Shown: piece by piece, positions 59,134 to 64,000 of the stretch | How positions within the stretch are numbered: the stretch's first letter is position 1 | Layout: the number at the start of each line of letters is the position of its first letter | Assembly (NCBI GenBank): GCA_029207755.1 | Contig: JARCOQ010000228.1 | Span: 62,001 to 126,000, forward strand | Length of the DNA: 64,000 nucleotides | Direction of reading: 5' to 3' | Source: Chamaea fasciata | Taxonomy: Eukaryota; Chordata; Aves; Passeriformes; Sylviidae | Made by a program: the position numbers and the translations under genes | Notes under the pieces: model-generated | The model's input: the letters and a program-made list of their open reading frames with translations, nothing else | Database searches by the model: none | What the model was told of the DNA's origin: nothing

Positions 59134-59946
59134 CTGAAAGAAAAAAAAAAAAAAAAAAACAACAAAAAAACAAAATCAAACCAGAAGGAAAAGGTGATTT
59201 CTTTGGCTTCAAAGTTATTTCAAGTTCTTAAAGCCCAACACAGCTGATAGGAGAAACAGAGTCAGGGCTCCTGGCAGACAGAGGGTGTTTTCCCCCCCAG
59301 GGGACTGCAGAGGAATTGTCTGGGACTTGGACTGTCCCTCGGGGTGACACCAGTTGCTGTGACTTTTATCATTCCATATGTTTGACTCCCAAAACTTCCC
59401 AGCCCAGGGGCTTGAGCTGACAGGGCAGCACAAAGATTGTTCTCTGTGTGGTGCCCAGATTTGGGGTTCACTGTCACCTTTGCTAGTTTAGATGAATTAT
59501 ACCCACGGCCCCGAATTCCCTGCTCAGTTCCTGCTGCAATAACCTCACAGTGCCTCACAGAGCATGGATATTCCCACGCAGAGCTGCTGCTTGAATGCCA
59601 GATGTGTCAGGAACTAGCAGAGCTTCCAAGGAAGCTCAGCAGGATAGGGACAGGATAGGTTTCTATTCCATAGATTTGGTTAATTCTAACCCTCATCCCC
59701 TGGGGGTCACCTGTCAGATTTCCCTGGAATTCAGCCACCCCCTGAGCTCGGGCTCCAGGTGATGTTTCAGAGCAGGAGAAGGCACTGGCCGGCCTGTGCT
59801 GAGGTAGCCCCTGTGCCCTCGGGAGGACACAGCTCCCTTCAGGAGCTCAGCTCCTTTCCGAGCCCCAGCAGTGGCCTCTGCAAGTGCCTTTCCCTCAGGC
59901 AAGGGATGCCCATCCCTGCCTTCAGCACACCTCCAGTGGGACCCAC

Positions 59947-60069
59947 CTGCAAAAGCTTTCCATCACTTCTGCACTCCGGCTGGCTCCCTGGAAAAGTCCA
60001 GACTTCATCCAAACGAAACTCCATCCCACTCAAACCTTTGATTTTGAGGCATCTCCGAGGACCGTTGCT
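59947..60069 (-). CDS. Second copy of the candidate 123-nt internal exon
   Basis: Identical to 6,700-6,822, with 41 in-frame codons and a CAG|GTGGGT donor. Confidence 0.38.
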
Positions 60070-60176
60070 CTGGATTTAATTTCTGTGAGGGAGGAGCACC
60101 TTGGCTTTAATGCTGCCGATGGGTGATGTCCTCAGGCTGAAAGGGAGGGGATTTGGGGTGGCCAGGACATCCCTGG

Positions 60177-60802
60177 CAACTGTGTGGGAGCTCCGGGAGG
60201 TGGGAATTGCTGTCTGAGCCCCTCTGCAGACAGCCCGAGCCGCCGTTCCCGGGCAATGCCAGCTGTTCCCTGGGGAGCTCTTGGGCTGTGGGTGCCTCTG
60301 TCCGGGCTGCAGCATCTCCCCGTGCCCGGTGGGAGCAGCCCCTGGCCGAGGAGCCGCGGCAGCCCCGGGGCCGTGTCCGTGCCAGCCCCGAGCCCGGCCC
60401 CGGGCCCTGCGTTTGGCCGCCGCTGCCACGGGCGGGGCCCCGCAGGCACAGCTCCTCCCTGCACATCATCCCAGGGCTGCTGGCCCCGCTGGGGCTGCCG
60501 GCCTCCTTCCTCCCTGCGCCTCCGGGCACCCGGGACACCTGCAGGAAACACCGAGGGACACTGCAGGCGGCACGGGGGGGCACCGAGGCCTCCGGCCAGA
60601 AAAGCAGCCCCGGCCTCAGCAGCTGCCATCAGTTTGGCCCGGCAACACTCACCTGCAGGAAACGCCCCTGTGCGGGTGGGACCGGCCCTGCCTCTCTCCA
60701 GAACTTTGGCCGTGGAAGAAGGGAAGCCTCAGGACTTGTCCTGCTCTTTTCCGCCCAGAAAGAGACTTTGTGTAAGTACTTTTACGGCAGCTGTTGAGTA
60801 AA
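60177..60802. promoter_or_regulatory. Second copy of the GC-rich CpG island
   Basis: Identical to 6,930-7,555. No gene is assigned. Confidence 0.3.
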
Positions 60803-60987
60803 TCCTGGAAAGGACAGGAAATCAGCGTCACTGGAAGAGCTTTGTGCTGTCGTGACCTGCCAGCCAGTTCTGCCCTCGAGCCATTCCAGGGGCTGCTGTG
60901 TGAAGCAGCTTTGGCAGAGAAGGCGGCACTGCACTTACCTTAGTGGGGCCAAGCGTTGCCATCCTATGGAGGTCCATCCCCATAATG

Positions 60988-61059
60988 CAGAGATTGGTTC
61001 AGCTGCTTGGAGCAGAGTCCGGGTAATGCCAAGGTGCTGAGTTCGATTCTCAAACGGTC
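60988..61059 (+). pseudogene. Second copy of the tRNA-Ile-like relic
   Basis: Identical to 7,741-7,812, with A-box and B-box matches retained and the anticodon and acceptor stems decayed. Confidence 0.5.
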
Positions 61060-61226
61060 CGTCTGCTTGAGAGTCAGATTTTAGGATCCCTCTCAGGCTC
61101 AGTATATCCTGTGACCTGGAAATAAGAGGAAAATTCTCGGCTGAGTTTTAATAAAACAGCTTTTGCCATTGCAGGGTGTGAGCTGCACTCGGTGATTTTC
61201 GGCCGCGATGAGCCCCACGAGCATTC

Positions 61227-62257
61227 CGCCCTTCCTTGCCGCCATCTTGGTTGCGTCTGAGGCCACTTCCGGTCCCGCCGGCATCTTTTTTGCGGCACCG
61301 CTAAGGCCCCCGGCAGGTGTTTACACAGACGCCTGACTAAATCCACGAATCCGAACCCGGAGGCGGCGCGGATGAGCACATGGCCGGTGTCTGCACACCT
61401 GGAAACGCCGCGGAAAATTGCGCCCGGGCGGCGCTGTAGTCGGGGTTTTTGTGCAGGCATCTGCGTAAACGCCTACAGGGTCCTTATTTTTCCCGCCCTT
61501 TTGGCCGCCCTTTTTGGAAGGTCGGGCGCCTCGCGCCTCGGCGCCATTTTGTGAGGGGCGACGCGTGACTTCCGCTTTTCCTTGCCGCCATCTTGGTTGC
61601 TCCTGAGGCCACTTCCGTCCCGGCCGCCATGTTCTTTGTGGCTCGGCATAGGCCTCCGCCAGGTGTTTACACAGACGCCTGACTAAATCCACGAATCCGA
61701 ACGCAAGCGCGTCGCGACTGAGCACACGGCCCGTGTCGGCACACCTGGAAACGCCGCGGAAAATTGCGCCCGGGCAGCGCCGTAGTCGGGGTTTTTGTGC
61801 AGGCGTCTGGCTAAATGCCTATAGGGTCCTTATTTTTTCCCGCCCTTTTGGCCGCCTTTTTTGGAAGGTCGGGCGCCTCGCGCTTCGGCGCCATTTTGTG
61901 AGGGGCGACGTGTGACTTCCGCTTTCCCTTGCCGCCATCTTGGTTGCTCCTGAGGCCACTTCCGTCCCGGCCGCCATGTTCTTTGCGGCTCGGCATAGGC
62001 CTCCGCCAGGTGTTTACGCAGACGCCTGACTAAATCAACGAATCTGAACGCGGACGCGGCGCGACTGAGCACACGCCCCGTGTCCCCACACCTGGAAACG
62101 CCGCGGAAAATTGCCCCCGGGCGGCGCCGTAGTCGGGGTTTTGTGCAGGCAGCTGCATAAACACCTATAGGGTCCTTATTTTTCCCGCCCTTTTGGCCGC
62201 CCTTTTTAGAAGGTCAGGCGCCTCGCGTCTCGCCGCCATCTTGGTAGTGGAACCCAC
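61227..62257. repeat. Second copy of the 347-bp YY1/ETS/E2F-motif repeat
   Basis: Identical to 7,980-9,010; the YY1-type sites start at 61,238, 61,584, 61,931 and 62,232. Confidence 0.88.
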
Positions 62258-62539
62258 TAAAATGCCCCCTCGGCCGCTCACACAAGCGCCTGACTCAATG
62301 GACTGCCGCCCGCGGCGCCGCTGCGCCCCCATCCCGTGTCCGCACACCCGCAGACGCCGCGGAAAAGCGCGCCCGGACGGCTCCGGGGTCCGGGTGGCGC
62401 GCGCAGGCAGCCGGCTGCCACGCGCCCGGGCTCCTTGCCTTTTTCCTTCCCTTTCGGCCCCGAGCTGCGGGCGGGCGGGCGGCAGCGCCGCCCCCGAGCT
62501 CACAATGCGGGGCTGCCACGCGCGTCGGGGACGGGCGGG

Positions 62540-62962
62540 GGGGGACAGCTGCACTACCGCTCTTTGCCCACAGGGTGGCAGCACTGCCGCACGGCTCCGG
62601 CGGGACGGTCATGGGGGGCAGCTGCACTACCGCTCTTTGCCCACAGGGTGGCAGCATTGCCGCACAGATCAGGCGGGACGGGCGGGAGGGACAGCTGCAC
62701 TACCGCTCTTTGCCCACACGATGGCAGCATTGCCGCACAGATCAGGCGGGACGGGCGGGAGGGACAGCTGCACTACCGCTGTTTGCCCACACGGTGGCAG
62801 CATTGCCGCACAGATCAGGCGGGACGGGCGGGAGGGACAGCTGCACTACCGCTGTTTGCCCACACGGTGGCAGCATTGCCGCACAGATCGGACGGGCCGG
62901 GCGGGGGGGAAGCTGCACTACCGCTCTCCGCCCACAGGGTGGCAGCACTGCCGGGCGGCGGC
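62540..62962. repeat. Second copy of the 73-bp CTCF-like repeat
   Basis: Identical to 9,293-9,715, with six units in the same order and with the same variants. Confidence 0.9.
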
Positions 62963-63096
62963 GCGGAGCGGAGCCATAAACGAACGTGCCCAGAAATGCC
63001 CTTCCGAACAGCCTCCGGAATAAATGGCCCAAAAGACCCCCGAGCACACCTGCGAGAACCCTGCCAGCAACCAGACCGAAACAAAAAAGCCTTTCG

Positions 63097-63507
63097 TTCA
63101 GGCTCTATTTCAATATTTTTTATCTTTGTGATTCTGATATTTACATTAATCATTACAATTCAGCTTTTATATTATGTACATTATACATCATGTATTATGT
63201 TTATTATACTATTATATTTATTATATATATTAAGTATAGAAAGTTATATATAAAATAATTTATTATTTATTATGTAATGTTATAAATAATAATACATTTC
63301 ATTGAAATATCATGATTATGTACATTATAGATGTTTATATTATGTATATTATATATATTTATAAAACGTGTAGTATGTAATAATATATTGTGTATTTATT
63401 ATTTATATTATTTTTCATATCCTATACTTTTTGTTATTTTTCTTTTTCATTATTTTTTAATTCGTTTGTTTATATTTTAAACGATATTTTACACTAGATG
63501 AATTCAT
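63097..63507. repeat. Second copy of the AT-rich island
   Basis: Identical to 9,850-10,260 as far as compared. Confidence 0.85.
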
Positions 63508-64000
63508 TAACCTAACACATCAGAAACACAATTAATTTGAATTAAATGAGCCTGGTTTTCTAAGGGGTAAAGTTTTAATCTTTATTCAAATAATATGGGC
63601 ATGTTTTCTCTTTCTCTATGGTTTTTTTTTGGTGGGTTGCGGGGGAGTTTAGTTTGTGGGTTTTCTTTTTTTGTTCGCTTTGTTTTGGAGTTCTTTGCTA
63701 ATAAACAAGCAGGGTCGGAGAGTTACAAAATAAAACGTCTACTTTGTTTTTATTGCCCCCTCTGAAATACGCCTCGACAGCCTGGACAGCAGGCTGCTGC
63801 TGGTAACACTGTGCACGGGTAGGAGGAGACCTGGTCGGGGCTGGGAAGGAAAAAACGGCACCACGGTGGTCACAGCTTTCTCCCTTCAGGAGTTTTATGG
63901 AGCAGAAAATACAGAGCTTTTGCCAACTGCGCTCTCTGTGACATCCCGACGTCCAGCGGGCACCGAGGTCATTTCTCATCTTTCTTGCCAACAGCCAAAC

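Larger units (their letters stand above)
53248..64000. repeat. Right copy of the apparently exact 10.75-kb duplication
   Basis: This is the second copy of bases 1-10,753, in the same orientation. It begins inside a minisatellite array, with the last array and module before it running straight into it, so the left junction is hidden in satellite sequence. The window ends while the match is still continuing. Features inside it are listed separately at offset +53,247. Confidence 0.95.

Overview
This window looks like a piece of a vertebrate genome, most probably a bird GC-rich microchromosome or subtelomere. It has no dense coding, no operons and no bacterial signals. It is dominated by GC-rich tandem repeats, with CpG-rich promoter-like islands, GT-AG intron-like stretches and the ACTGGGA-type and G4/T5-type low-complexity sequence that is common in avian microchromosome introns. 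The bird assignment is an inference from style; no gene here could be named with certainty.

Layout. (1) 1-5,266: a minisatellite of about 32 bp whose units each carry a CCTAGG palindrome, interrupted at 940-2,222 by a non-minisatellite module of about 1.3 kb. (2) 5,267-18,390: about 13 kb of mostly non-satellite sequence. It holds three minus-strand exon-like segments with matching splice phase (5,404-6,822), a tRNA-Ile-like relic (7,741-7,812), a 347-bp tandem repeat rich in YY1-, ETS- and E2F-type motifs (7,980-9,010), a 73-bp tandem repeat with CTCF-like cores (9,293-9,715), an extreme AT island (9,850-10,260), a block with internally repeated, possibly LTR-like sequence (14,276-16,020) and a CpG-rich promoter-like region with CCAAT boxes and a GC-box minisatellite (17,340-18,390). 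(3) 18,391-58,513: about 40 kb in which eight full copies of the 1.3-kb module and one copy lacking its first part are embedded in the same minisatellite. (4) 58,514-64,000: a second copy of the non-satellite sequence.

The most striking fact is that bases 53,248-64,000 repeat bases 1-10,753 at a fixed offset of 53,247 bp. At every point I compared there was no difference, including a 19-A run and an 18-G run. Either this is a 53-kb macrosatellite unit that was duplicated very recently, or the assembly used the same sequence twice.

The ten module copies are mosaics of shared variants, which points to gene conversion and unequal exchange. Copy B (18,391-19,636) is the odd one out: it lacks the module head, is joined directly to the promoter-like island, and is the only copy examined in which a candidate minus-strand exon keeps its reading frame. 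The clustered YY1/ETS/E2F-like and CTCF-like tandem motifs inside a large repeated unit recall chromatin-organising macrosatellites such as DXZ4; that comparison is a hypothesis. Long open frames in the satellite are side effects of repeat composition and are not annotated as genes.
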